DNA of 29,336 nucleotides from Nocardioidaceae bacterium UBA4001 (GTDB lineage Bacteria > Actinomycetota > Actinomycetes > Propionibacteriales > Nocardioidaceae), in NCBI GenBank assembly GCA_002384855.1, contig DGBP01000019.1, positions 28,842 to 58,177 on the forward strand. The letters run 5' to 3'. Numbering within the stretch: the stretch's first letter is position 1; each line of letters opens with the position of its first letter. The position numbers and the translations under genes are program-made. Positions 1 to 7,027 of the stretch are shown here, one piece after another. The notes under the pieces are model-generated. The model saw only the letters and a program-made list of their open reading frames with translations. It was not told where the DNA came from and did not search any database.

Positions 1-467
1 AGGTCGCGGCTGAACGTCGACGTGTCTGCCCAACGGTCGTCGTTGGCGAGCAGCTTGGTTGCGACCTGGTCGGTTCGCGTCAGGACCCGTAACCCGCAGA
101 TCTCATCGTCCGGGGAGGGAGTGTCGAGGTCGATGCGGCCTTCATGGATGATCTCGAACTTGATCGCAACCCCCGCAACGAGCACCGAGGTCCTGATGCC
201 GTGACCGCCAACAGAGGGTGTTCGACCCAGGTCCAGTTCGCGTGTAGCCAGAGCGTCGAGCCCATGGTCCTTGACGATCTGGCGCAGCTCTCGGTAGGAC
301 TGCCGGTCGGAGACCAGGAAGTCGATGTCGACCGATTCGCGGAACTCACCGTTGGCGAGGACGATCGCGGTGCCGCCTCCGAACCAGCAGTTGTGCTCGG
401 CCAGGAGCGGGGCGTCGAGCATCGACAGCACCTCAGCCACCTGTTGGTGGTGCAGCCGCCTAAACAA
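1..467 (-). CDS. AbiEii/AbiGii-family nucleotidyltransferase toxin (partial, C-terminus outside window)
   Basis: This reading frame stays open to the left edge, giving about 155 codons. It begins at a TTG codon (465-467) that lies inside the last codons of the upstream antitoxin gene, so the two genes overlap by 8 nt and are probably translationally coupled. The translation starts MFRRLHHQQ. It carries the nucleotidyltransferase core GGGTAI followed about 15 residues later by SVDIDFLVSD (the paired acidic metal ligands), then VAIKFEII and a TKLLANDDRW segment, all in the order usual for AbiEii-type proteins. By family knowledge these toxins transfer nucleotides to RNA targets such as tRNA and are held in check by the adjacent antitoxin. 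The TTG start is chosen from the overlap and from remembered family N-termini; no ATG or GTG fits better. The target RNA cannot be told from the sequence. Confidence 0.8.
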   Translation of the reverse strand, partial: MFRRLHHQQVAEVLSMLDAPLLAEHNCWFGGGTAIVLANGEFRESVDIDFLVSDRQSYRELRQIVKDHGLDALATRELDLGRTPSVGGHGIRTSVLVAGVAIKFEIIHEGRIDLDTPSPDDEICGLRVLTRTDQVATKLLANDDRWADTSTFSRD

Positions 468-921
468 GGAGCCTCCCGTTGCTGTAGGTGTCCGCCAGGT
501 GCTGGATGAACGCCCTCTCGTGATCGGTGAGGGTTTCCTGGTTGAGGTGTCGCCAGCCGCGTTCGTAGAGGTTGAGCGCCTCCGTCTCGGTGATGGTGGT
601 GCCGGCGTCGGTCTGCCAGGCCAGCGTGCGCAGGCCGGGGTAGTCGCCGACCGTGATCGTCGCGAGTTCTGCTGCTGGCGCGTCGAGGATCGGGACGACG
701 AGGTGAAGTCCGAGTGCGGCGGCAACGTTCGCGTAGGCGCCGATCGTGACCGAGGGGTTGCCCGCCTCGATCCTGTGCAGGGTGACACGCGAAACGCCAG
801 CAGCTTCGGCACAGGCGACTGCCGTGACACCGAGCGCCTTTCGGCGTTCGCGCAGCCGGGCGCCTAGACGTTCGAGGTCCGCCTGTTGCTCGGGGCTCGT
901 GTACGGGCTAGGGGCTGGCAT
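460..921 (-). CDS. XRE-family helix-turn-helix antitoxin of the AbiEii-type pair
   Basis: The protein has 153 residues from the chosen ATG. Residues about 16-72 form a Cro/C1-type HTH (RLGARLRERRKALGVTAVAC, then AAGVSRVTLHRIEAGNPS). A C-terminal half with YPGLRTLAWQT and ALNLYERGWRHL follows, seen in HTH partners of AbiEii toxins. The frame could also start at codons ending at 939 or 930. The ATG at 919-921 is preferred because a TAAAAT -10 box on the same strand (929-934) and a TTGACT -35 (951-956) place the transcription start at or next to this ATG, giving a leaderless mRNA; the longer starts would lie in the promoter. It likely binds the 12-bp inverted repeat around its own promoter. It is the first gene of the toxin-antitoxin operon. 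Confidence 0.85.
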   Translation of the reverse strand: MPAPSPYTSPEQQADLERLGARLRERRKALGVTAVACAEAAGVSRVTLHRIEAGNPSVTIGAYANVAAALGLHLVVPILDAPAAELATITVGDYPGLRTLAWQTDAGTTITETEALNLYERGWRHLNQETLTDHERAFIQHLADTYSNGRLLV

Positions 922-969
922 GTTTCTCATTTTAGTCATTCAATACTTGAAGTCAATAATGAGAAACAT
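920..969 (-). promoter_or_regulatory. Promoter and inverted-repeat operator of the antitoxin-toxin operon
   Basis: A perfect 12-bp inverted repeat has arms ATGTTTCTCATT (920-931) and AATGAGAAACAT (958-969). Between and overlapping the arms, reading leftwards, is TTGACT (951-956), 16 bp, then TAAAAT (929-934), then 7 nt to the ATG at 919-921. One arm covers the -10/start region and the other lies just upstream of the -35. That arrangement suits a dimeric HTH repressor controlling its own leaderless transcript. The promoter is much more AT-rich than its surroundings. Confidence 0.7.
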
Positions 970-985
970 TTGAATGCCTTCTAGC

Positions 986-1158
986 TCAGACCGGCTGGCC
1001 CCAGCGCGACGCCAGCCGTGCGTCCAGTTCGTCCAGGTCAGACCGATCGACGGGTCCGCCTCCAGCTCGGCCGCGCGCGACCGCACCACAGCCTTCTTCA
1101 GTTCTGGGATCTCAACGGACTCCGACTCGATGGTCCGCTCGAGAGTCCCGACCTTCAG
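986..1158 (-). pseudogene. Frameshifted antitoxin-like fragment downstream of the DUF3024 gene
   Basis: On the minus strand one frame reads VVRSRAAELEADPSIGLTW and a second frame continues LDELDARLASRWGQPV before a TGA at 986-988. Adding a single G next to the TGG codon at plus-strand 1033-1035 joins them as SIGLTWDELDARLASRWG. That resembles the C-terminus of short addiction-module antitoxins, where such acidic 'WDEL.ARL' tails are common. No convincing start codon is visible upstream, and the frame overlaps the end of the DUF3024 gene. This could be decay, a sequencing indel, or chance in GC-rich DNA. The family assignment is tentative. Confidence 0.35.
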
Positions 1159-1487
1159 CCCCAGAAGATCGGATCGCCGCTGGTCTCGATGTGGTCAAGG
1201 AGCGCCTGGACGTTCTGGGTTGGCCGCTTGCGCTTGTACTCGTGGAACTTCAGATGCCGGTCGCGCCAGTAGATCGCCCACAGGCCGGTGGACTTCGTGT
1301 AGCGCAGCCGTGCGATCGGGAACCTCGTGTGCTCGCCGACGCCATCCCGCGGTGGGCGCACCTCGACGATGTCGATGTGTCGGTCTGAGACGTCGGCCTC
1401 GACCTTCAGCTCGTCCCACAGGTGCTCGGGCACGCGCCCCCACGCCCAGAGGCGGATGCGGTGCAGATCGGTCTCGGGAAGCGCCAT
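1155..1487 (-). CDS. DUF3024 domain protein
   Basis: The protein has 110 residues from the ATG at 1485-1487. The second half contains FPIARLRYTKSTGLWAIYWRD followed by RHLKFHEYKRK and ends in DPIFWG. This 'YWRDRxLKFHEY ... IFWG' pattern is typical of the uncharacterised DUF3024 family. The frame is open upstream for a further 149 codons, but that part lies antisense to the M20 gene and has no family resemblance. No strong ribosome binding site or -10 box decides the start; an ATG 12 codons upstream is the alternative. No function is known. It lies in the same accessory block as the toxin-antitoxin pair. Confidence 0.75.
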   Translation of the reverse strand: MALPETDLHRIRLWAWGRVPEHLWDELKVEADVSDRHIDIVEVRPPRDGVGEHTRFPIARLRYTKSTGLWAIYWRDRHLKFHEYKRKRPTQNVQALLDHIETSGDPIFWG

Positions 1488-1571
1488 CACAACAGCGTGC
1501 CACCGAGTAACGGATCGGCGCATGCCCAGAGAGCGGGTCTGGTCAAGGTCCCGATTCGCTGAAAGTGTGCT

Positions 1572-2840
1572 GTGAAGACGGAGGAGGTCACATGGCTTCA
1601 GGAATGCCGGAGAACCCCGAGATGGACCCTGCTGTTCGGTCTGTACAGAGAGCTGCACGCGCATCCTGAGCTCGGCTTCGAGGAGCAGCGCACCGCGGCC
1701 CTGGTGGCGGAGCGGCTCACGAAGCTCGACTTCGACGTCACCACCGGGGTTGGCCGCACGGGCGTGGTCGGCGTCCTGGGCAACGGTCCGGGACCGACCG
1801 TCCTGCTGCGGGCCGACATGGATGGACTCCCGGTCAGGGAGGACACGGGCTTGGAGTACGCGAGCACCGAGACGGCAACTGACGAGGAGGGCCGCACGGT
1901 CCCGGTCAGTCATGCCTGCGGTCATGACATGCACACCACCTGCTTGATCGGGGCCGCCGGCGTCCTGGCTCGGTCTCGGGACTCGTGGTCAGGGACCTTG
2001 GTGGTCGTCTTCCAGCCGGCGGAGGAGCTCGGCGCGGGGGCTCAGGCCATGGTGGACGACGGCCTCTTCGACCGGTTCCCTGTGCCGGACGTCGTGCTGG
2101 GGCAGCACGTGGCGCCCTTGCCCGCGGGCAAGATCGCAGGTCATGCGGGTCCGGCGTACGCCGCCTCGGACTCACTGCGCGTACGTCTCGTCGGCCGGGG
2201 TGCGCACGGTTCCATGCCCCAGAACGCCATCGACCCGGTCGTCATGGCGGCCGACACCGTGATGCGCCTGCAGACCATCGTGTCGCGGGAGATCAGCGGC
2301 ACCGATGTCGCCGTCCTGACCGTCGGCTCCATCCACGCGGGTGACGCCGCCAACGTCATCCCGCGCGAGGCCGAGCTCCAGCTGAACCTCCGCACCTACG
2401 ACCCCGCCGTCCGCGCGCACGTCCTGGGCAGCATCGAGCGGATCGTGCGGGGTGCCGCCGCCACGGCCGGGGCGCCGGAGCCGCCCGTCATCACGGAGAT
2501 CGAGAGGTTCCCGGTCGTGGTGAACGACCCGGAGGCACTCGACAAGACGTTCGCGGCGTTCCGGGAATGGCTGGGCGACGACCACGTCTTCGACCCCGGC
2601 GCGGGTGCCGGTAGCGAGGACGTGGGTGTCCTCGCGACGAGCGCAGGCGCACCACTGTCCTACTGGCTCCTCGGCTGCGCGGACCCTGCTCTGTTCACCA
2701 CCGGTGACATGACGGACCCCGCTCTTCGATCAGTGCCGTCCAACCATTCTCCCCACTTTGCCCCTGACCTCGAGGCGACCTTGCCCGTGGGGGTGAGTGC
2801 GCTGGTGATCGCCGCCAGAACTTGGTTCGCTGGAGCGTAA
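1572..2840 (+). CDS. M20D-family amidohydrolase (N-acyl amino acid / hippurate-type)
   Basis: The 422-residue protein is recognisable as an M20D metallohydrolase, which cleaves N-acyl or conjugated amino acids. Metal-site residues are visible: HACGHDMH (Cys116, His118), the PAEE pair (Glu151-Glu152), GQH (His179) and NHSPHF near the C-terminus (about His395). The body from LYRELHAHPELGFEE onward is colinear with the family. The start is uncertain. GTG 1572 has only a weak upstream GAAAG. A very good Shine-Dalgarno AGGAGGT (1582-1588) precedes an ATG at 1592 that is in another frame and reads MASGMPENP. Removing one C from the CCCC run at 1615-1618 would join that start to the body, so the gene may carry a frameshift or a sequencing indel. 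Substrate not determinable. Confidence 0.85.
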   Translation: MKTEEVTWLQECRRTPRWTLLFGLYRELHAHPELGFEEQRTAALVAERLTKLDFDVTTGVGRTGVVGVLGNGPGPTVLLRADMDGLPVREDTGLEYASTETATDEEGRTVPVSHACGHDMHTTCLIGAAGVLARSRDSWSGTLVVVFQPAEELGAGAQAMVDDGLFDRFPVPDVVLGQHVAPLPAGKIAGHAGPAYAASDSLRVRLVGRGAHGSMPQNAIDPVVMAADTVMRLQTIVSREISGTDVAVLTVGSIHAGDAANVIPREAELQLNLRTYDPAVRAHVLGSIERIVRGAAATAGAPEPPVITEIERFPVVVNDPEALDKTFAAFREWLGDDHVFDPGAGAGSEDVGVLATSAGAPLSYWLLGCADPALFTTGDMTDPALRSVPSNHSPHFAPDLEATLPVGVSALVIAARTWFAGA

Positions 2841-3161
2841 GGGCGGGTACGTCGCGGCTCGTGGGCGATCTCATCCGACCAACCAGCCTGGCTGCCGACC
2901 GCTTTCTCCGCCCTCGCCCTTTCGCTCCTGCTCTCCCCTGCTGCCCGTCCCGACCTCTCCTTCTCATTGGCGATCGTTGACTCTTCACGGTCCCCAGAAC
3001 CTTCGGGCCCTGACCCCGCTCTTCCGCGCTTTCACACCTCCCATCCGAGCGGTACGCATGCTACGAAGGTTCGTAGATGGGTCGCCCGTGATCGGGCGGC
3101 CCACGCGGCATTTCTAGGGGTCCGTTGGTTGTCGACGGACGTCGTGGAGGCGGTGGTCCGG
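2841..3161. other. Intergenic stretch with inverted repeats upstream of the relaxase fragment
   Basis: No gene is supported here. The plus-strand frame upstream of the relaxase is open from about 2967, but its residues have no relaxase resemblance and are judged non-coding. The right half holds three inverted repeats. CTACGAA/TTCGTAG is at 3061-3076 with a 2-bp centre. GGGTCGCCCG pairs with CGGGCGGCCC at 3079-3102 with a 4-bp centre and one mismatch. CGACG/CGTCG is at 3133-3144. The cluster could be an operator, or part of a transfer origin of the lost conjugative element. Confidence 0.5.
3061..3102. repeat. Two adjacent inverted repeats upstream of the relaxase gene
   Basis: CTACGAA-GG-TTCGTAG (3061-3076) is followed 2 bp later by a 10-bp stem (3079-3088 with 3093-3102, one G-T type mismatch, loop TGAT). 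Tandem palindromes beside a relaxase gene suggest an operator or part of an origin of transfer. Neither role is shown by the sequence alone. Confidence 0.55.
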
Positions 3162-4220
3162 GTGCATGGCGGAGTGAAGTTCTACCGCGGCGCAGCGAAG
3201 GCTGCCCGGGCCTACGTCGAGCGCGACCGATCGCGCGCCGACGACTACTACCTCGCCGAGGGCAGCGGCGCCGCGGCCCGGCTCACAGCGACCCCGGACG
3301 ACGTCACGGGAGCCGGTTCGATGGACGGCGAGACCTACGAGCAGTGGGTCGCCGGGATCGATATCGACACCGGACGCAAGAAGGGTCGGGTCCGCGATGA
3401 CGTGAGCGCGCTGCGGTTCGTCGAGGTCACCGTCAACGGCCCGAAGACCTGGTCGCTGGCCGCCGCGCTTCATCCAGACACCTCGGCTGCGCTGGACGAA
3501 GCCCAGGACAAAGCCGCCGCCGAGATCGTCGGCTGGGTCGCCCAGCACGCGACGACCCGAGTCGGGCCGCGTGGACGACAGGTGCAGGTGCCGGTCGAGC
3601 AGATCGAGGCCGCGGTGATCCGGCATTACACGTCGCGGGCCGGTGACCCACACCGGCATCTGCACCTCCAGGTCAACGCCCGCGTCTTTGCCGACGGCGC
3701 CTGGCGGGGCCTGCACTCGGTGGGTGTGCGAGACATGATCGAGGCGATCAACGGCATCGGGCACGCCGCGGTCGCCACCCACCCGGAGTTCCGGGCGACC
3801 CTGGCCGCACGCGGCTTCACCCTGGACCCCGTGACCGCGGAGATCGAGCAGCTCGCGCCGTACGTCGGGGCGTTCAGCGCACGCACCAGTCAGATCCACC
3901 GCAACATCGACCGGTACGAGGCTGAGTGGCGGCGCGAGCATCCGCGTGAGGAGCCGGGGCCGCGGCTGCGTGAGGTGTGGGATCGGCGGGCGTGGGCCGA
4001 TGCGCGGCCGGACAAGGTCGTCCCCACCGACGGCGCGGAGCTGGTGGCGCGTTGGAACGACGACGGCGAGGAGTACCTCGGTGTATACAAGCGGGTGGAG
4101 AAGCTGCGTCACATGGGAAGACTGCGTCCTTTTGCGGTAGTGCCATCTGGCTCGGAGGGTGAGTCGATGCAATCATTCGTCGACGGCCACGGGGTATTTC
4201 ACAGGATCACAACAACCTGA
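3162..4220 (+). pseudogene. MobF (TrwC/TraA-type) conjugative relaxase, truncated to the N-terminal domain
   Basis: From GTG 3162 the product is about 352 residues; intact MobF relaxases with their helicase domain usually exceed 900. The relaxase domain is clear: MHGGVKFYRG at the start, RSRADDYYLAEG with a candidate catalytic tyrosine pair (Tyr29-Tyr30), and the metal-binding three-histidine motif GDPHRHLHLQ (His164, His166, His168). Similarity seems to run to about residue 300 (ELVARWND). The last 45-50 codons (VYKRVEKLRHMGRL onward) do not resemble relaxase or helicase and use more AT-rich codons, so they probably come from a breakpoint near 4080. GGAGG at 3146-3150 supports a start at 3153 or 3162. 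It may still nick DNA but cannot unwind it. It marks a remnant of a conjugative or mobilisable element. Confidence 0.8.
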
Positions 4221-4496
4221 CCGCACCACCTGCCATCGTCAGGAATCCCTCAGCGGCCGCAAGATCTGGGCTCGACATTGCTTGACTCGGGTCTCGGTCC
4301 TGCTGGTGGACTCAGCACGCTGAAGCTGTTCATAAGCCGCCAAAGGGTCACGACGCAGTCGCGCCACTGGCAGCACCACCAGGTCCGGAGATCGACCCCG
4401 AGGCAGCACAATCGAGCCCATCCCGCTGAAATTCTTGCGGACTCTGTGCGGACTGGAGGGGGTCACACCCCCTCTGAACTGCGGTTTTGCGTCGAT
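4221..4496. other. Boundary region between the relaxase remnant and ychF
   Basis: No gene is supported. A 75-codon minus-strand frame (4239-4466) has fair codon use but no recognised homology. The region contains a tandem 8-bp direct repeat, TGCGGACT, at 4436-4443 and 4447-4454 (11-bp period), and a strong hairpin at 4456-4474. It separates the accessory block on the left from housekeeping genes on the right, so it probably includes the island end. Confidence 0.45.
4456..4474. terminator. Hairpin downstream of ychF
   Basis: GAGGGGGT (4456-4463) and ACCCCCTC (4467-4474) form a perfect 8-bp stem with a 3-nt loop, 22 nt beyond the ychF stop codon. It may end ychF transcription. No T-tract follows in that direction, as is common for actinobacterial terminators, so the role is probable rather than certain. 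Confidence 0.5.
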
Positions 4497-5573
4497 TCAC
4501 ACGTTGAAGCGGAACTCCACAACGTCGCCGTCCTGCATGACGTAGTCCTCGCCCTCCATGCGGACCTTGCCGGCACCCTTGGCGGCGTTCATCGAGCCCG
4601 CCTCGACCAGGTCGTCGAACGAGATCACCTCGGCCTTGATGAACCCGCGCTGGAAGTCGGTGTGGATGACGCCGGCCGCCTCGGGAGCCGTGGCGCCCTT
4701 GGGGATCGTCCAGGCACGCGTCTCCTTGGGACCTGCGGTGAGGTAGGTCTGCAGGCCCAGCGTGTCGAAGCCGACCCGGGCGAGGACGTCGAGGCCTGGC
4801 TCGTCGATGCCCATCTCGTGCAGCATCTCGAGGGCCTCCTCGTCGTCGTCGAGCTCGACGAGCTCCGCCTCGAACTTGGCGTCCAGGAAGATCGCCTCCG
4901 ACGGGGCCACCAGGTCGCGCATCTTCTGCTTGAGGTCCTCGTCCTGCAGCTCGTCGCTGTCGCAGTTGAACACGAACAGGTACGGCTTCGCGGTCAGCAG
5001 CATGAGCTCGCGCAGCAGCGCCTTGTCGATCGACGTGGCGATGATCGGCGTACCCGCCTCGAGGGCCTCCTTGGCCTCCTTGACCGCGGCCAACACCGGC
5101 GCCATGTCCTTCTTCATCCGCGCCTCCTTCTCGAGCCGCGGCAGGGCCTTCTCCACCGTCTCGAGGTCGGCGAGGATCAGCTCGGTCTGGATGGTCGAGA
5201 TGTCGTTGGCGGGGTTGACCTCGCCTTCGACGTGCGTGACGTCCTCGTCGCGGAACACCCGGGTCACCTGGCAGATGGCTGCGGACTCGCGGATGTGGGA
5301 GAGGAACTTGTTGCCCAGGCCCTCGCCCTGCGAGGCACCGCGCACGATGCCGGCGATGTCGACGAACTCGACCGTGGCCGGGATGACCTTGGCCGAGCCG
5401 AAGATCCCGGCGAGCTTGTCGAGCCGCGGGTCCGGGACGCCGACGACGCCGACGTTGGGCTCGATCGTCGCGAACGGGTAGTTCGCTGCGAGCACGTCGT
5501 TCTTGGTCAGCGCGTTGAAGAGGGTCGACTTGCCTGCGTTCGGGAGACCGACGATTCCGATGGTGAGAGCCAC
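4497..5573 (-). CDS. ychF: Obg-like ATPase YchF (EngD)
   Basis: The protein has 358 residues, close to the family norm of about 360. The P-loop GLPNAGKST occupies residues 9-17 and the switch II region reads VEFVDIAGIVRGASQGEG. The C-terminal TGS-like end carries AWTIPKGATAPEAAGVIHTDFQRGF and finishes with MQDGDVVEFRFNV. YchF is a ribosome-associated P-loop NTPase that prefers ATP and is linked to translation and stress response. The GTG start (5571-5573) is supported by a TAGACT -10 box on the same strand (5582-5587), 8 nt upstream, which implies a leaderless or nearly leaderless mRNA. It is divergent from xthA. It is the first backbone gene to the right of the presumed island. Confidence 0.97.
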   Translation of the reverse strand: MALTIGIVGLPNAGKSTLFNALTKNDVLAANYPFATIEPNVGVVGVPDPRLDKLAGIFGSAKVIPATVEFVDIAGIVRGASQGEGLGNKFLSHIRESAAICQVTRVFRDEDVTHVEGEVNPANDISTIQTELILADLETVEKALPRLEKEARMKKDMAPVLAAVKEAKEALEAGTPIIATSIDKALLRELMLLTAKPYLFVFNCDSDELQDEDLKQKMRDLVAPSEAIFLDAKFEAELVELDDDEEALEMLHEMGIDEPGLDVLARVGFDTLGLQTYLTAGPKETRAWTIPKGATAPEAAGVIHTDFQRGFIKAEVISFDDLVEAGSMNAAKGAGKVRMEGEDYVMQDGDVVEFRFNV

Positions 5574-5667
5574 GGGGGGACAGTCTAGGGCGGGTACGAC
5601 GCCCGACCGAATCGGCGACGTCCAACCGGTCGGCCCGGGGGCGGCGAGGGCCTCCTAGAGTGGCCGG
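5574..5667. promoter_or_regulatory. Divergent leaderless promoters of ychF and xthA
   Basis: Leftward, TAGACT (5582-5587) lies 8 nt from the ychF GTG. Rightward, TAGAGT (5656-5661) lies exactly 6 nt from the xthA GTG at 5668. Neither gene has a Shine-Dalgarno sequence in this interval, and -35 elements are weak. The TAnnnT-N6-8-start arrangement fits leaderless transcripts on both sides. Confidence 0.6.
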
Positions 5668-6474
5668 GTGCGCATCGCGACCTTCAACGTCAACTCCATC
5701 CGCTCCCGCATCGACCGGGTCGAGGCCTTCCTGAAACGCCAGGACGTCGATGTGCTCGCCATCCAGGAGACGAAGGCCCGCGACGACCAGTGGCCGGTCA
5801 TGGGACTGGAGGCGATGGGCTACGAGGTCGTCACCCACGGGTACGACCAGTGGAACGGGGTCGCCCTCGCCAGCAGGGTCGGCATCGACGACGTACGCCG
5901 TGGTCTCGACGGGCTCCCGCAGTGGGGGGAGCCGCTGGCCTCGGAGGCGCGGGCGCTCGGCGCCACGTGCGGCGGGGTGCAGGTGTGGTCGCTCTACGTC
6001 CCCAACGGCCGCAAGCCCGGCGACCCGCACTTCCAGTACAAGCTGGCGTGGCTGGAGAGGCTACGGGCGGAGGCACACGGCTGGCTGACGGAGGACCCGC
6101 AGGCCCAGATCGCCCTCACCGGTGACTGGAACATCGCGCCCTTCGACGAGGACGTCTTCGACATCAGCCGCTTCCAGAGCTCCACCCACGTCACGCCTGA
6201 GGAGCGGGCAGCGTTCCACGCGATCCTCGAGTGCGGGTACGTCGACGTGGTCCGTCCGCACTGCCCGGGGCCGGAGGTCTACACGTACTGGGACTACTAC
6301 CGCAACAGATACAGCCGGAACCGAGGGATGCGCATCGACTTGATCCTCGGCTCCCCTGCCCTCGCAGCTCGGGTCACTCACGCCTTCATCGACGTGCAGG
6401 AACGCGCCGGAACGGACGGCCTGGGGGCAGGCGCCTCGGACCACGCCCCCGTCCTCGTCGACATCGCACCGTGA
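5668..6474 (+). CDS. xthA: Exodeoxyribonuclease III (AP endonuclease family)
   Basis: The 268-residue protein matches ExoIII in length. Visible active-site blocks are MRIATFNVNSIRSR, AIQETK (Glu34), LYVPNG, LTGDWNIAP, RNRGMRIDLILGSP and the terminal GASDHAPV. The enzyme cuts at abasic sites and removes 3'-blocking groups in base excision repair. The GTG start follows a TAGAGT -10 box by 6 nt, so the mRNA is probably leaderless. An oddity is that a second copy of the last 55 or so codons, about 70% identical in protein, lies downstream at 7028-7198. The present 3' end therefore looks acquired, with the older end displaced. The stop is followed 7 nt later by the membrane protein gene. Confidence 0.95.
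   Translation: MRIATFNVNSIRSRIDRVEAFLKRQDVDVLAIQETKARDDQWPVMGLEAMGYEVVTHGYDQWNGVALASRVGIDDVRRGLDGLPQWGEPLASEARALGATCGGVQVWSLYVPNGRKPGDPHFQYKLAWLERLRAEAHGWLTEDPQAQIALTGDWNIAPFDEDVFDISRFQSSTHVTPEERAAFHAILECGYVDVVRPHCPGPEVYTYWDYYRNRYSRNRGMRIDLILGSPALAARVTHAFIDVQERAGTDGLGAGASDHAPVLVDIAP
6290..6302 (+). repeat. 13-bp direct repeat, left copy (inside xthA)
   Basis: GGGACTACTACCG occurs here and again at 7029-7041, 739 bp apart. This copy encodes part of WDYYR in xthA. The second begins the orphan xthA 3' fragment. Homology between the two 3' ends starts exactly at this repeat, so it marks a recombination boundary, although some identity is expected from shared coding. Confidence 0.6.
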
Positions 6475-6481
6475 GGCGGCG

Positions 6482-7015
6482 ATGAGTCGCCGTACACGTC
6501 CCAGTCCGTGGTGGCGGAGGGTGTGGCCCACGCTGGACCAGCCCTTTCGCGTCGGCCTGCTCGCAGGTCTCGGTATGGGCGTGTTGTTCTGGGCTCTGTC
6601 CGCCTCCGAGGTGGCCTCAACCAGCGGCGCGCCCACGGAGCAGACAACTGTGGTCGCGGTCGAGGAGCACCACTCGATCCTTGGCTGTGGACGTGGCGGC
6701 GGTCCCGAACTCGACATCACCTACAGGTCCGAGAACCCCCCGGCAGGTCTCCCTGCGACGTTCACCGACGTCGGCTCGTGTCACGGTTCCTTCACGGTCG
6801 GCGAGAGGGTGGAGGTAGTCCGTGTCCAGCACGACGACGGCCACGTGGACATCTACCCGAACCCGATCCGCTCGTTTCGTGCGGCCACACTCGATGGTGT
6901 CGCCGGGGCCGTGATCGGCTTCGTCACGTTCAGCGGGATGCTCCTGATCAGGCTTCTCGCACTCAGGGTCTGGACCGCATGGCGCGGCGGTCGGGGCTCG
7001 GGGATCGATTCGTAG
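6482..7015 (+). CDS. Two-helix membrane protein of unknown function (inserted cargo gene)
   Basis: The protein has 177 residues. A basic N-terminus (MSRRTRPSPWWRR) precedes a first membrane helix at about residues 21-41 (VGLLAGLGMGVLFWAL). An extracytoplasmic domain of about 95 residues with two cysteines follows, then a second helix at about 140-165 (GVAGAVIGFVTFSGMLLIRL). The outer domain (ITYRSENP, then CHGSFTVGERVEVVRV and DIYPNP) has the look of DUF3592-like proteins, but this is a weak impression. A GAGGCGG sequence 5-6 nt upstream supports the ATG. The gene is the only one inside the segment flanked by the two xthA 3' ends, so it probably arrived with that segment. Function unknown. 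Confidence 0.7.
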   Translation: MSRRTRPSPWWRRVWPTLDQPFRVGLLAGLGMGVLFWALSASEVASTSGAPTEQTTVVAVEEHHSILGCGRGGGPELDITYRSENPPAGLPATFTDVGSCHGSFTVGERVEVVRVQHDDGHVDIYPNPIRSFRAATLDGVAGAVIGFVTFSGMLLIRLLALRVWTAWRGGRGSGIDS

Positions 7016-7027
7016 GCCTGCCCGCGC

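Noticed and set aside
2967..3161. N-terminal extension of the relaxase frame
   Set aside because: No relaxase similarity, contains palindromes, and a GGAGG at 3146-3150 supports a start at 3153-3162.
4239..4466. 75-codon minus-strand frame between the relaxase remnant and ychF
   Set aside because: No ribosome binding site or recognised homology, and it spans the hairpin and direct repeat. Kept as non-coding boundary DNA.
4278..6030. Long frames across ychF (436 codons plus strand, 560 codons minus strand)
   Set aside because: Low-complexity shadow translations of ychF and xthA. The YchF frame has all family motifs.
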